Shown here one piece after another: positions 15,010 to 28,700 of a DNA stretch of 35,244 bases (position 1 is the stretch's first letter; every line of letters begins with the position of its first letter). Made by a program: the position numbers and the translations under genes. Below the pieces are notes generated by a model that made no database searches, was not told the origin of the DNA, and saw nothing but the letters and a program-made list of their open reading frames with translations. Source of the DNA: a virus; IMG/VR virus record IMGVR_UViG_3300042518_000731, positions 1-35,244 of that record. One strand, 5' to 3'.

Positions 15010-15870
15010 ATGAAAGTAATTCCGTTTCTTGCAAAGAAACCAAAAATTGTTATGGTTCCTGTCGGCAATGACCTAACAGGTACCGTGTTTCTATTAAAGC
15101 GAGGTTATATTTCTCCGTCGGAGAGCCCTGTTGATTACCAAACACTTGAACGAAATCGCCGCAAGTTTTTTGTGGCCTATAATGCGAGAGTCAAAGAACT
15201 AGCAAAAGAACGTAATGAATCGATCGCAGAGACTCGTAAATATCTAGAAAGCCTACAAGGTGGCGAACAGGGCGACGTTCAGATCGATACAGGTGAAACC
15301 TTTATGGACGCTCTGGACGATGAAACTCTAGAGGTAATGTTCCGACTTCAAGAAGACACTCGTACCCTATCTATCAGGGCCGCTACCTATATGTTGAAAT
15401 ATAGAGCGGCCATTCCTGTCATCCTGACTAAGAACGCCGAAGCAGGGTCACGTAAGCTGTCTGTAGAACCTTTGACAAATCCTATTGGATCAGGAGATCT
15501 AGTAAGATTCGATGATTACATTGTCAAAGTACGAGACTATGCCAATTATGGTTCTGAAACGTTGATGGTTGAGGATCTGCCTATTCCATTGACTGTAAAG
15601 AGCGTGGGTTATTTGTGCGATCGCGATACTTCTCAGATCAAGGTAGGTTTTTCTGATTGGACTACTGATGATACTTCTGAACTTATTGGAGAAGAGCTTA
15701 TCGCTCAACTTTATCAGTTCTATCAAGTAGAGGCAGGGGAAGCGGTTAATGAAAATGCTCTTCCTGAAGGAAATGAGGAGATTGTAGAAGAAATGGGGGA
15801 ATCGCTATTATCGAGTGGGGAGACATATATCTCAGACTCCAATATCTCGGTTGTACCGACCCCCGTCTAG
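15010..15870 (+). CDS. Tail assembly chaperone, short (G-like) form
   Basis: 286 residues, starting at ATG 15010 after a 76-base gap. It opens with hydrophobic strands (MKVIPFLAKKPKIVMVPVGN), then KRGYISPSESPVDYQ and helices. The C-terminal third is acidic (ENALPEGNEEIVEEMGESLL). It sits between tail tube and tape measure, where phages encode the frameshifted chaperone pair. The gene ends TAG at 15868, with a CCCCC tract (15860-15864) 3 bases before the stop, and the -1 frame stays open through the junction. The frame-shifted product would add the helical domain in 15861-16214. Chaperones of this type load the tape measure. Confidence 0.6.
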   Translation: MKVIPFLAKKPKIVMVPVGNDLTGTVFLLKRGYISPSESPVDYQTLERNRRKFFVAYNARVKELAKERNESIAETRKYLESLQGGEQGDVQIDTGETFMDALDDETLEVMFRLQEDTRTLSIRAATYMLKYRAAIPVILTKNAEAGSRKLSVEPLTNPIGSGDLVRFDDYIVKVRDYANYGSETLMVEDLPIPLTVKSVGYLCDRDTSQIKVGFSDWTTDDTSELIGEELIAQLYQFYQVEAGEAVNENALPEGNEEIVEEMGESLLSSGETYISDSNISVVPTPV

Positions 15871-16214
15871 ATTACGAACATTTTGGTGATGAGAATCCAG
15901 CGTTGATATTTGAGACGCTTAAATTCTATGAGGAGGCGTATAGACAAGACATCAATGTAAAATCCATAACTCATGCGATCGGTTGGTCTGGTCTGTTTAA
16001 TGGTTTTGCAGGTAAGGACTCTAAACAAATAAAGCCAGAAGACATCGTGCCTTTTCCTGATCTTATGAAACAAGGCACGGAGAAGACTGTATTTAGTAGT
16101 AAGACGAGATCTATTGTCTATCGGTTGCTTAAGGATAAGCGAATACCTCCTGCTGTTGCCGCTTTCCTACAAACTATTCCTGAGATACGCGAGAGGTATA
16201 TCAAAGATGGCTGA
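15861..16214 (+). CDS. Tail assembly chaperone extension, made by -1 frameshift
   Basis: A 118-codon stretch in the -1 frame, open from 15777. Past the CCCCC tract it reads PRLDYEHFGDENPALIFETL, then FYEEAYRQDINVKSITHAIG and a conserved-looking end. The helical composition and protein-like codon use begin before any ATG. The nearest alternative start, TTG at 15903, has no good ribosome binding site, so continuation from the upstream gene is likelier. A slip of -1 at CCC would join ...VVPTP to RLDYEHFG. This matches the G/GT arrangement of lambda-like tails. The exact slip site is uncertain: no canonical XXXYYYZ heptamer is present. It overlaps the next gene by 8 bases. Confidence 0.6.
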   Translation, partial: PRLDYEHFGDENPALIFETLKFYEEAYRQDINVKSITHAIGWSGLFNGFAGKDSKQIKPEDIVPFPDLMKQGTEKTVFSSKTRSIVYRLLKDKRIPPAVAAFLQTIPEIRERYIKDG

Positions 16215-16599
16215 TCTGTTACAAAGCAAATTTGAACTTGTCCATACTGATGACGGTAAACAGATTCGTCACGGAGAATCTGTACTTGACAATGTAACAA
16301 GTGTTGAAAAAGAAGACGTTGACGGCGTTCCTTATGTCGTTTTCAAAGCGGAACTTGGATCAGAAGTTTATAATCCTTATAGTCGTTTTGTTCTTTCTCA
16401 TGATGAAGAAGGCGACATCGTTAAACACGCTGGAGTGACTTTAGAAGGTGTAGAATCCATCACAACAGCGATGGAAGGTGACAAGTGCATTGTAACAGTC
16501 AAAGCAGCTCTAGCTGGCGAAGATTTTACTTCTATTCTTAAGAAAAAAGAAGTCAAAAAACCACAACCTAAAATCGTTCCTGAAGTCAAACCTCATTAA
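16207..16599 (+). CDS. Small tail-region protein, unknown
   Basis: 130 residues from ATG 16207, overlapping the end of the chaperone frame; GAGAGG lies about 11 bases upstream. An earlier in-frame TTG (16114) would lie inside the chaperone frame and is unlikely. The protein alternates strands and charged turns (VPYVVFKAELGSEVYNPYSR, GVTLEGVESITTAMEGDKC), suggesting a beta-sandwich, and ends in a basic KKKEVKKPQPK tail. Position between chaperone and tape measure suggests a tail role; no family is recognised. Confidence 0.5.
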   Translation: MADLLQSKFELVHTDDGKQIRHGESVLDNVTSVEKEDVDGVPYVVFKAELGSEVYNPYSRFVLSHDEEGDIVKHAGVTLEGVESITTAMEGDKCIVTVKAALAGEDFTSILKKKEVKKPQPKIVPEVKPH

Positions 16600-16638
16600 T
16601 ACAGAATACGATAGATTCACCACGAATCTTTAGAGCTA

Positions 16639-16682
16639 ATAAAGTGTTTGGTTCGTGTTATTAATTGAACCAAACACTTTAT
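16639..16682 (+). other. Perfect 14-16 bp hairpin before the tape measure gene
   Basis: AAAGTGTTTGGTTC (16641-16654) pairs exactly with GAACCAAACACTTT (16667-16680), and one more A-T pair on each flank (16639-16640 with 16681-16682) can extend it. The loop is 12 bases. There is no T-run on either strand. It lies 24 bases before the tape measure ATG (16706). It could be a processing site, an inefficient terminator or a leader element. Confidence 0.75.
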
Positions 16683-16705
16683 CGTTACACATATCATTTT
16701 TTATA

Positions 16706-19700
16706 ATGGCAACAACTCTTGGGAGTTTGATACTTGAGTTAGGACTTGACGATACCAAGTTCACAAAACAGCTTGCCGATATTCAAAAACTTGCGAGTCG
16801 AGCTGGTAAGGATATAGAAGGAAATCTTAAAGGAATAACAAGTAAAACTAAACTAGAAACATTAAAACCAACAGTAGATCATAAACCTTTATCCGAATTA
16901 AATAAACATATTGAGAGAAAGCGTGAACACGTTGAAGAAGTTAACGCATGGTTTAACAATAATCCGTTAACGCCAAAAGTGGATGACCGTTTTTTAGACG
17001 AGTTGAATACTAAACTCGATAACATAGAATCGAAAGATATAAAGATAGCTGTAGATGAAACTAGTTTAGATAACTTAAAAAGAGAAGTTCAAATAAATTC
17101 TCAAAAAACTAACACAGATTTAAGTGTAGAACTTTCTGATCTTTCTAATACTATAAAAGAACTGAATCTGACGATGGAGGGTGTCGTCAGACAAGGAGGT
17201 ATAAATTTAAAACAAAAAGACGTAAAAGATATACCACAGGTTGCTTACGATAGACGTTCAGGTAACTACAGATGGACTACTGGACAGGACAGAGGTAAGT
17301 TTGTTAGTAGGGACGATCTAGCAAAATTAAGAGAAAGTCAAGGACTTTGGGTACCAAGAGCTAGAACGGATCGCCAAATACAATATTCAGAACGAAATGC
17401 TCGAAAGTTTAATGCTATATTAGAAGCGGCTTTTGCTCCTGGAACTGTTGAAGAGTTAACTTCAGAAATGGGTTCTGCTGTAGCAGAAAACGTTGAGTCA
17501 GGCGTTAGAGAGGGTATAAGACCGACGTTAATTAGACGTACTTTTGGCGTCTTAGGATTCGTAGTAAAAGGGGTCTTAGAGGGAGCTTTTAGTTCTTTAG
17601 GAGAATATGCGTTTAGCAGAATAATGGGGGATCGAATACCTAAACAAGTGGTAGAGTTATCGAAAGATAGTCTTAAACCGTTAACAGATCAACTCAACAA
17701 CGTATTTACTAAAATAGAACAAGGTATAATTGGTTTTGGAGACACGTTAGCAGATCAAATTTCAGAAGGTGTGAGTGACGCATTAGAACCTTCAACATTT
17801 TCTAAAATCTTAAATGTGGTAACGGGGGGACTGAGTGGCAGTTTTTCAGACATTATTGAAGGTTTATACGAAGAAATTGGTGCAGGATTTGGTAAAGAAA
17901 TAGGTTCAGGGCTTGTAAAATCCTTCGAGAGCACATTTGATATAAACCTTAATGAGTTTGGAAATAAAAAGGGTAAAAGAGTATTTCCGGTTATAAAAGA
18001 AGTTTATAGACGAAATGATGCTATAAGAGATCTTGGTGGTGATGTAGTAGATATTTTAGGAGAGCGATTAAAATTAGCAGGTTTTAGAGTTGGAGATGGT
18101 ATCGCTGCATCACTAAAAGAAGAGAATCTTATAAACAAAATAAATGCTTTATTCTCTAACATAGATTTAAGCGGTTTTAAAGAAGTTCTAAATGATATGA
18201 GAGAAGACTTTTCCGAGGCTGGCGTGTCGTTCTCGGAAAACTTTTCTTTAGATATGTCAGAGCTAAAATTATTAGATAAAATCTTAGTGGATCTTAGACA
18301 GGTAGGATTACGAGAGAGAGCTATACCTTTAGTAAAACAAAGAGTGGCTGAACTAACAGATCCTAATTATCCAAAAAATGAAGAGTCTACATGGAAAAAG
18401 AATAGAAGAGGAAATGCCATAAAAGCTATAGACGAAAACACAGAAGAATTGTTTATAGTTACCGGAGGTATAGCGGGTGCTGAAGGCAAGTCTGCTAGAC
18501 GATTAGTGTCAGGTAAGGAAAAAATTGATTTACCATATCCTGAACGTCAAAAGATTATAGCTGTAGACAACACCGATATGGATGCCGAAAATTTAGGTGC
18601 CTTTGGAGGTATGTTATTACCATATCTATCTGGATTTTCTAATGATGCAATTGAGATGGCAGCTCAGGCATTATCAGCAATACAAATAAATCCCGAGATA
18701 AAAATAAAATTAATAGGCGAATCTGGTGGTGGTGCGATCGCTGAAGAAGCCTATCAAATATTAAAAATGATGGGTGTAAGTTCAGAATATGTAGGTGTAG
18801 GAACACCTAATATAGTTGGGGCCTTAGGAGAGGGTGGTAAAGGTAGATTTTCATCTAAAGACGATTTTGTAACAAATATAAATAATAAAAAATTTGGGGC
18901 TCTTATGAAAGATCCTACCTTTCGCCAAAAGGGTAGAGGAGCTGTAGATCATAATATAAGTTCTTATCTAAACGAAAATGTTGCTGAACTTCGTCAAATA
19001 CTAGATCCTATAGAAATGGAAAGTAAAGATAAGATTGATGAAGCCATCAAACAAAGTCAAACTTTAATACAAAATATATCTAGTACTAATTCTGATATAA
19101 TAGACGATCTTATAGATGTAGAAAGTCAATTAGATAAAAAATTCAAAGAATATCCAGGTTTGGAAAGTCGATTAAACGTCATAAAGAATGAATATAATCG
19201 TGTCATAAAATTCATGGATGCGGTAGGAAATCCTGATGATCTTGAAGCTCAAGGTCATATCAGTGAAGATGAAGCCTCACAGTTTCGATCCATGATTGTT
19301 GAAACTGTTAACGCTTATGAAGATTTATTAGACGAATATGGCTTGACAGAGTTAGTACCAAAAAGAGAAGCTGCTATAGAAAGTCATAAAACCGCTATTA
19401 AAGCTACAATGGAAGCTTTACAACTTGTTCGCCAGCAAGTATTGGCTTCTGTGGGAGATGAAAGTAAATCGTTTAATGTTTTAGCAGAACAGCTAGATAG
19501 AATGTATGTTGAAGTAAAAGGTCTCGACAAAGATACTATAAATCTAGCTAAAGAACTGTCTGACATAGAACAGTTTATAGAATATGTAAATAAATCTGGT
19601 ATTAGTAATATATCATTAGCAGCTATACCAGAAGTAGAAGATAAAATAAAAAGTATCGTAGATAGAGCAAAAACTCTTAAGAAGGCTCCTCAAACAGAGT

Positions 19701-22700
19701 TTGACAAAGAAGGTATACTTCAATATAGACCAGAGAATACTAACACCAAAGTCGATTTTCTAGAAACACTTATACAAAGATCGCGACAGAATCTTAACAT
19801 AGTGAGAGATCCAAGATTCGGTATTAGATCTGTTAGTGAAAACGAGGATGTAACTGATGAAACAAAAGACAACGTTGAAATACCATTTATAAGTAAACCG
19901 ATTGTTACAGAATTACGAGATGGACTCGTAGGAGTAGGGGCGAAAATTGGTGAGGAATTTGTTGATGTTGTAAAAAAAGGTCTAGCCGAGTTACCTGTAC
20001 CAAGTAATTTGAAGATTGCAGGTCAAAGAGATTTAGAAAATTTAGATTTACCACAAATAAGAGAGATGGTTCAAAAGCTAGAAGGGGGTATAAGAGCTGC
20101 TAAAGAACGAATGACTGTCCAACCAGTGCCAGAATCATTTGTTAAACAGATGAACACGGATTTTGTCGCGTTAGAGAGTCAATTACGAGATTTGTTAAAA
20201 GTCATTCCCGCTAGCGATCGCACTATCACAGAAGAAGGTAACCTGATTTCTAGTCTATTAGGACGTTTAACAAAGGTAGAAACGGCATTAGAACAACTTA
20301 CAAGCGCCTACAAAGCTACTACAATTCCTCCGCCTACACCTGAAAAAGCATTGGATCAAATTCGATCTTTATTTGTAAACCAAAGTAAGTTAGCAAAGAC
20401 CAGTACCGTACCTCAGGAAAAAATAGATTTAGCTAAAGGTATCGTATTATCAGCATCCAAAGCTAAAGACACTATAGACAATATGCTGGTCCAGTATGGA
20501 GATTCCATTCCAGAACCCGTAGCTAAAAAAGCTTCTACTACTAAAGGTGTAATAACTAAAAAAGAAAAAGAGGCTAGAAAATTACTGGAATCTTTAAACG
20601 TAGATATGTCTACGGTTGGAAATGATGTGGTAGAGGGGCTCACAGCACCCATAAATAAGGCATTATCTGATATTGAAAATGTTGGTAAATCTATAGGTAA
20701 AGCCGTTACAGAGGGTGCCGAAGATGAGCTTGATATTTCTTCGCCATCCAAAGTGTTTATAAGAATAGGAGAACAGATTCAAGAGGGTTTGGCTATAGGT
20801 TTAGAAAGAAGCGGGCGATCGGAAAGTGTTATAGAAGACATTACTGATTCGTTAGAGTCAAAGATACTTGCTTTAAAAGATATAGTCAAAGACAAAAAAG
20901 AGTTTGGTTTGACGTTTGACGAAGCCTTCAGTGGTGAGGCGGGTAAACCGATGTTGGGCTTGCTGACACAAGCCGTGACACAGGGTAAATTGCCAGAGAA
21001 GTCAGAGATACGCAAAGCTTTACTCGAAGCTACCGCTGCTATGCCAAGAGAGGGACGATTCGATCCTGTCAAGACTGTGCAAGCTGGATTAGCCAGACAA
21101 GAATTTGCCTCAGGTGTGTTAGGACGATTACAAGGGGAAGAAAACTTGTCCACTGCACAAATCACCGGACGAGGACTCAGAAAAGCTTTAGGCATGGAAT
21201 CAGTTCAAGACCTTATTGGCGAGGCTGCGGTTAACACTACGGGCCTTCTAGGAAGTATCGCTGGAGGTACGTTAGGACCAGTAGGTGCTCTTGTCGGTGA
21301 TGCCGGAGGAGCTTTGTTGATGAGAAAATTGACTACGGATCTCTCTGCAACACTGGAAGCTATGGAAACAAACGAAGTCAATGATATCAGTGCTGTATTA
21401 AAAGTGTTGGAAGATGCAAGAAGAATTCAACAGAATAAATCCGGTAAGATAAAAGAAAATTTTGCCGGAGATATGGTGGGGTTTACAATAGGTAATACTG
21501 TAGCTCAAATGTCGCCATTGAATGTTCCTTTGCAAGGTGCTATGGCTGCTATGTATAGCACTCCTGAAATAGTTAACGAAGGTAAAAATGTACTAACTGG
21601 TGAGAAAGATCCCACAGAAGGATTCAAAGACCTAAGTACTAAGTTAATGACTAAATGGTATGAGTCTCTGCAAAAGAGAATAAAAACCATCCGTTTAATG
21701 AACCAAGCAGAAGAGTCTTTCATAGATGACACAAACGAGAAATTATACGAAATAACAAATAACTATAAAACCTATATGGTGAAATTCTTGGCACAAGTTG
21801 TGTCAAGGAACGCTTTAGAATCTATACCTATAACAGACAATGTATCTGTAGGGACGGTAATGGATGTAAAGAACGCCGTAGATCTTACAGGTAATACTAA
21901 AAATGTTGGAAATGGAATCATAAAATCTTTTGATGATATATTTGGGGAAGGTCAGTTTGCGGAAACGGCTAAAAAAGATTCTAAAGCGGTATTTGATTCA
22001 ATATCAGAAGGGCTTGTGTCGGCTCTAGAAGACACAGGCGAAGTAAAAGAAAAAGCTGAAAAATTGGCTCAAGCCGTGATAGATGCCGCCAAAGAAACAC
22101 TAGGTATTTCTTCGCCTTCAAAAGAATTTGAATACATAGCACAGATGTGTATAGAAGGCTTTAACAAGGCTTCGGGAGAATTCAAAGCATCAAAATTGGG
22201 AGCAAAACTATTAGAATCGTTAGATGTTATAACAAATGACGCTCTTAATAAAGTAAATGAAGCTTCTATAGAGATTATATCTTTCTCTAGATCGCAATTA
22301 GAAGACGCATCTAGTGAGTTAGAGAGATTGTTGAAAGAATCTCAATCGACTTTGGCTAATGTAAGTGGAGAAGGTGCGATCGACTCTTCAGAGAAATTAT
22401 CAGGACTCGCTAGTAAACTATCTGAATTTCGAGAGACGAACTTTAATGCAGACGAAGATGCAGGAGAATGGGAAAAGAATATAGCTAACGCTTTAGATGA
22501 GGTTATCGGCAAGTTGAATGAGGCCAGTGCTGCAACAAGAATGTTTGGCGTAGCAATGTCTGATCTTTCAAATAATGAAGAACCCTTTGAAGACATAAAA
22601 GACAGCATGGATCAAACGGGAACTACTACGAAAAAATCTTCGGGTCTATTTGATTCACTGACAGAAAAATTTGGGTCTTTGGAAAATGCTGCCGTGGCCG

Positions 22701-25700
22701 TAGTAAAAGGTATTGCTGGATTCTTCAGTTTGGCAACATTAGGCCCCATGTTGTTAAATTTTGCTGATTCAGCCATAGCAAGCGCTAGAGCGTTTCAATC
22801 CACAGAAATCTCTTTAGGGTTTTTAGAAGGTAGTGCTGGAGCTGCTCAAGAAAAAATAAAACAAATCAAAAGAGAATCTGATGCTATGGGTATAAGCGCT
22901 AAACAAAGTATAAAAGCGTACCTGCAATTATCGGCATCAACGAAAGGTACATCTTTAGAAGGCGTAGCTACTGATCAAATCCTTGCTGGAGTATCTGCTG
23001 CCTCTTCTGCATACGGTTTAGATAGTCAATCTGCTGAGAGAGTGGGTACAGCAATATCTCAGATGGCAGCTAAAGGTGTCATTTCTATGGAAGAATTGCG
23101 ACAGCAATTGGGCGAAGCTTTACCAGGAGCTTTTCAGACCGCAGCTAGAGCTATGGGTGTAACTACTCAAGAGCTAGTAAAAATGGTTGAAAAAGGACAG
23201 CTTCTATCAGAAGATTTCTTACCTAAGTTTGCACAACAATTATCAGCAGAATCGTCTATAGGTGTAGCTTCAGCAGCTAATAGTGCCACAGCATCTATCA
23301 ATAGACTCAATAACGCTGTCGATGAATTACAAGTTGGTATAGGTAAAAATTTATTACCTCTAGATAAAATAAAGACAGATGTTTTAACATTAGGTGTTAA
23401 AGCCATATTAGAATTATTACCGTTTTTGGGTGCAATAGCTACAGTAGTCGCAATACAAATAGTAAAGGCATTTGTAGATGTAGGTAAAGTATTGACTGTC
23501 GTAAAAGGTCAATTTGTAAGTTTAGGTACGCAAATACAGATACTAACAGCTCAAGGAACTATAACTGCTATAAAAGGGATGGCTAAAGCATTTTTGAGTT
23601 TAACTGCGGTATTGAGATCGTTGTTAGTACAATTCGTTGTCATACAAGCCGCTATAACTGCTGCTTCAATTGCATTTAGATATTTTGGTGATAATTCTGG
23701 AACGATAGGAGATATAACCAAAGATTCCACTAGACAACTTGAATTAATGAAAGAAAAACTAAACGAAGTGGAAGGATCGGCTAAAAAAGCTGCTGATAGT
23801 TTAGAAAACGTTAAATTAAGAGAAGGGGCTGGGTCATTTTTAGAAGAAGGTTTGATAGGATCTCTGAATAAAAATGTTAAAGAACGTAGACAGAGTAACA
23901 ATCCGTTAAACAATGCCATAAATTGGGTAAGTGACTCTCCATTTGTAGCGATGAACGCTTTGTCCACTAAACTAAAAGAGAAACAACAGACTGATCTTCG
24001 TAAGAATATTGATATACAATCTTCCAACGCTGATGAAGTAATAGCTAACGCTGATCGATATCTTACAGGGGATAAAACATCTCTGATAGCAGATTTTAAC
24101 GAAATAGAAGAAAAATTAAAATCTGTACAACGAGAACAACAACTCGTTAAAATAATTAATCCCGATGATGTAGAAGCATTAAAAAAACTAGCTGAAACAG
24201 AAGACTCTCTACTGGAAAGTAGAAGTGAAGCTCAAAAAGGAGTGGCGATCGCTAGAAAATCTATAGATGATGAACTAAAGCGTAGAAAAGACGCTTTAGA
24301 GGCATTAAAAGAAGACTATGAAGCGGGAGTTGTAGCTCCTGATGTGTATGAATACGGCACAAAAGAATTGACTGATAGTATAAAACAATTAGAAGAAAAA
24401 CAGAACGCGTTTAATAAAGCTATTGATAATACGATAATTAAATTTAATCGGCTCAGAAGTGAAGCCGATAAGATGAGAGCTAGTACTATCGATGCAAGTT
24501 TCTTTGCAGGAATAGAATCGAATCAGAGACTTACAGAAGTATCCCGTATGGATACAGGATTGAATACGGGAATAGTTCAAGGTACATCAGAAGTTATAAA
24601 TCAACAGCAATTAATGTCGGTTTTAACTGCTAATCAGATCGAATTGCAAGGGTTAATCTCGCAAACGAATGATAGAGACATGGCAGCGATATTACAACAA
24701 TTGGCGGACAAAATTCCTAATCTAGAAAATCTAGGTCCGGAACGTCTTACTTTAGAGCGAACTAAACTAGAAGATGCTCAAGCAGATCCTATATTGATAC
24801 AAGGTTTAGATACATTAATAGGAATAGAAAACATAAATGCTACGATAGCCGATGTTCAAAATCAACTAACAACCTCTCAAGCACGATTTCAAGGACAGAT
24901 CAATCAACTAGGTCGTCAACTGGAAGATATGTTGATAGAGGTGGGTCAACAAACTGAAGAAATCGCTCACAGTTTTAAGGAATTTGAAAACGATCGCAAG
25001 GTTGCTAATGCCAGTAATACGATAACTCGTACTATGGGTAAATTGAGAACCGATCACTTCAGTGGCATGATGAACATATTAGAAAGATTTATCAATGTCA
25101 TAGGAGAACAATTAAAAAGTACATCTGATTTCTTAAAACAGAAAATGGATGTTATGAATCAATTATTCAATACTCTTCGACAGAATGAACAATTTGCATT
25201 AAGTATACCTCAAATAGATCAAGGTATTATTGGTAGTCAAGGTACAAATGGTAGAAATGTAGCTTCTCCATTGATGGGACAATCTATAGAGTCATTAGTA
25301 AGTTATAAACCTACTGAAGGACAATCGTTCAGGGCTGGTAGAACACGAAATGGACAACAAGGATATCACTCAGGGATTGATTGGGATTCAAGAGTAGGAG
25401 GAGGAAGAGGTGCTGATGTAGCAGCTCCTTTTTCTGGTACGGCTAGGGTAATAGACATAGCTGAACAAGAGGGTGATAGAGGTAATGCTGTCCAAGTGAG
25501 AATAACGACTCAGGACGCTAAAGGCATACCTATTGATTTGCAATTTAATCATTTAGAATTAGAATCTGTTAAAAAAGCCTTAGGTATAGGCATAGGAGAG
25601 AGCACCAATGTATCGATGGGACAGCTCGTTGGAGAAGTAATACAACACCATCTCGATATGAAGGTGAAAGTTAATGGTGAATTCGTAGACGCTCAGCAAT

Positions 25701-28700
25701 GGTTAGCAGCTATGAACGCCGGTGGTGGAGTTGCACGTAACTTACAGGGCGTAAATGTCAATATAAATCCTATATCACAACCGGCCTCTAGAACGGCTCA
25801 GAGCACGCCTCAACAGTCTGGGATAGAGATGTTTAGAAACTATGGTCAAGTAGCCTCTGGGGTGGCTAGAACAGGCTTTGGTAGTAGAGGGATAAGTACA
25901 ACAGGTCTTACCGTAAAAGGTCAAGAAATTACCGATTCTCAATTTCAGTATGCAAGAACCATCGCCCGTGTAGGACAGCAGTTAGGAGCTACAGCAGAAG
26001 AAATACGTGTAGCTATATCTACAGCTATACAAGAATCTACGCTTAGAAATCTAGGTGGTGGAGATAGGGATTCATTGGGTTTATTTCAACAACGTCCTTC
26101 AATGGAATGGGGTAGCAGAGAGCAGATTTCAAATCCTGAATTTGCAGCAAGATCGTTCTTCCAAGGTATAGGTAGTAACAGAGGTCTACTGTCTACTAGA
26201 GGGGCTACTAACGATTTATATGCAAGGTCTCACATGGTTCAAAGATCTGCCCATCCTAACGCCCCAAGGCAATGGGATGCTGAGGCTAGAAAACTAACAG
26301 AAGCAGCTATGGCTGCAAATACTACTCCGACAATGACCAGTGGTAGCGCTACGACTTTAAATGTAAGCGGTTATACACAAAGTTCTAACCAATTGTTATC
26401 AGAAAATCAAAAGTATGTAGATATGCTACAGCAAAACGCTAACGATCAACTAAAATTGATCGAACAGATGAGAGTGTTAGCAGAAGGACGATTTGACGCT
26501 GAAATAGATAGTATGTTTTCTGAAGTTAAGCGAGAAGGAATAACTGCTAAGAGAGGGACGGAAGATGCTAAGCTACAACAAGAAAGACAAGACAGAGATC
26601 GCAAGTATCAGAGCATACCAGAATTTAGGATGACGCCAGAAATTCAACTTGAATATGATCTCGATATGGCATCTAGAGATATAGAAGATCGCCGTATAGA
26701 ATTACAACGACAAATCGAAGATGCTCAAAACGACATAGATGCCGTAACACAGTTATTAGAAGTAATGCCCAACCAACTTATAGCGGCTGGAGCCAAAGAA
26801 GAAGATGTAAGACGAATTGAAGAGGGTTTCAGAGAGATAATATCTCAGAAACAACCACTTATAGATATTCTTAAGAATAACTTAGCTGATCTAACCGCTA
26901 TGGAAGGAGAGGCTTTGCTAAAAATTTCAGAAGAATACAAGATGGAAGAAGAAAGACGATATATGGAGTTTATTAATCAGCTAAATGAACTAACTGGTGA
27001 AAATTTAAGACAACAGGCTGAAATGCTAAGAAATCAAGGAAATCCTGAAATCGCAGCAGAATTAGAAAAACAAGCCGATGCTGCTGATATAGTACAAAAA
27101 GAAAAAGAGTTTCAATTTGGCTTAAAAGAACAGTTAAATGCTGGGCTAGATAGAGATCGCTATGATCAATTATTAGCAGAATCTATTAAACGTCAAATTT
27201 TAGCGTTAGAGATATTAGGTTACAATATTGATAGGAATACTGAACAATTAAGACTTAACAATTCATCATTTTTGTTAGAACAAAGAGCTGCTAATGTAGA
27301 AGCGCTTACACCTTTGTTAAACAGAACAGGGGAAGCAGGAAACGCTAGAGACCTGTCTTATGAAATTGAAGTTCTTAAAATACAACAAGATTTAGAAAGT
27401 CAACTATTCGATTTATACGAAGGTAGTAAGGGTCTAACAGACGAGACTAGAGAACGAGGTCGTTTATTAATAGAAGAAACAGCCCAATTAAAACTACAAA
27501 CATTAGAGCTAGAACAAGCTTTACAAGTTAGAGCCGATCAAATAGAACAATCAAGAAATCCTCTTGTTGGCCCTGGAGGAGTAACAGATTTAATGGGAGC
27601 ACAAGATGCTTATCTAGGCGCATTTGGCGCTAGTCCAACGGAAGCTATGAAACAAGAGCGGTTACCGTTCTTGTTAGATATGCAACGCTTAGATTATCAA
27701 AATGCCATATTAGAATTAGAAAAACTAAAAAATGCTGGGAAACTCACAGATGAGGGTTTCAAAGCTATGAGCGAATCCTTATTAAAGATAAACGACATCA
27801 AAATGGATCAGATAAGGCAAGAAGCCTCAATGTTACCCGATGTCATAAAGAACGTAAGAGGTCCAGTTCAAGGACTATTCAGCGATCTTATGAAAGGTAC
27901 CAAAACAGTAGGAGAAGCCTTTAACGATTTTGTCAACGGTTTAATAGATAATCTGATGAACTTGGCAGCAGAAATGCTAACCAATAATCTGTTTGCAGGT
28001 ATATTCGGTGGTGCTGCTGGAATATCTAGTGATACTGGTAACGGTATTATAGAAATGCTTTTTGGAACTAGCAGATCGCGATCGCCCGAAGAAGATCCTA
28101 ATGTGCTAATGAAACCTCCTATATATAATCCACTGTTACAAGGCGCAATGGATTATAGTTCTTACTTATTCCCTTCTACTGGTGAAATACGAGATCCAAG
28201 TCTAACAGAATATGGAAAATCTTTATTCGGTGCTAGTACAGAAGATATTACGTTAACAACGGGGGCGGAACAGGCGTCAGCGTCACTAAGATTAGGTGGT
28301 GAAATGGTGCTGTCTTCATTACAATTAGGCGCTCAGGCCATACAACAAGCAGCTATATCCACACAAGCGCCAAATACTCTAGACACCATTTCTGGAGGTT
28401 TATTTGACTTAAGTGGTTTTGATCTTACATTTGAAAACGGTGCTCAGTCTATACAAAGCGCCATAGAAGCTGGGGCAGATCGCGGCGGCGCTCAATTAGG
28501 CTCTATCGTAATGGATGTATTCTCGGGTTCTAGTAGCACAGCGGTATCTAAAGGAGGATTCAGTGTAGGAGGTGTATTCCAATCTTTATTATCTACTGTG
28601 TTAGGAATGTTTTTCAAAGATGGTGGTGTCATAAAAACTAATACCGGATTAGGTATAGAGAACTTTGCTAAAGGTGGTGTTATAGGAAGATCGCAGTCAA

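Noticed and set aside
16655-16705. TTG start for the tape measure gene
   Set aside because: It lies in a hairpin loop; ATG 16706 gives a typical tape-measure N-terminus.
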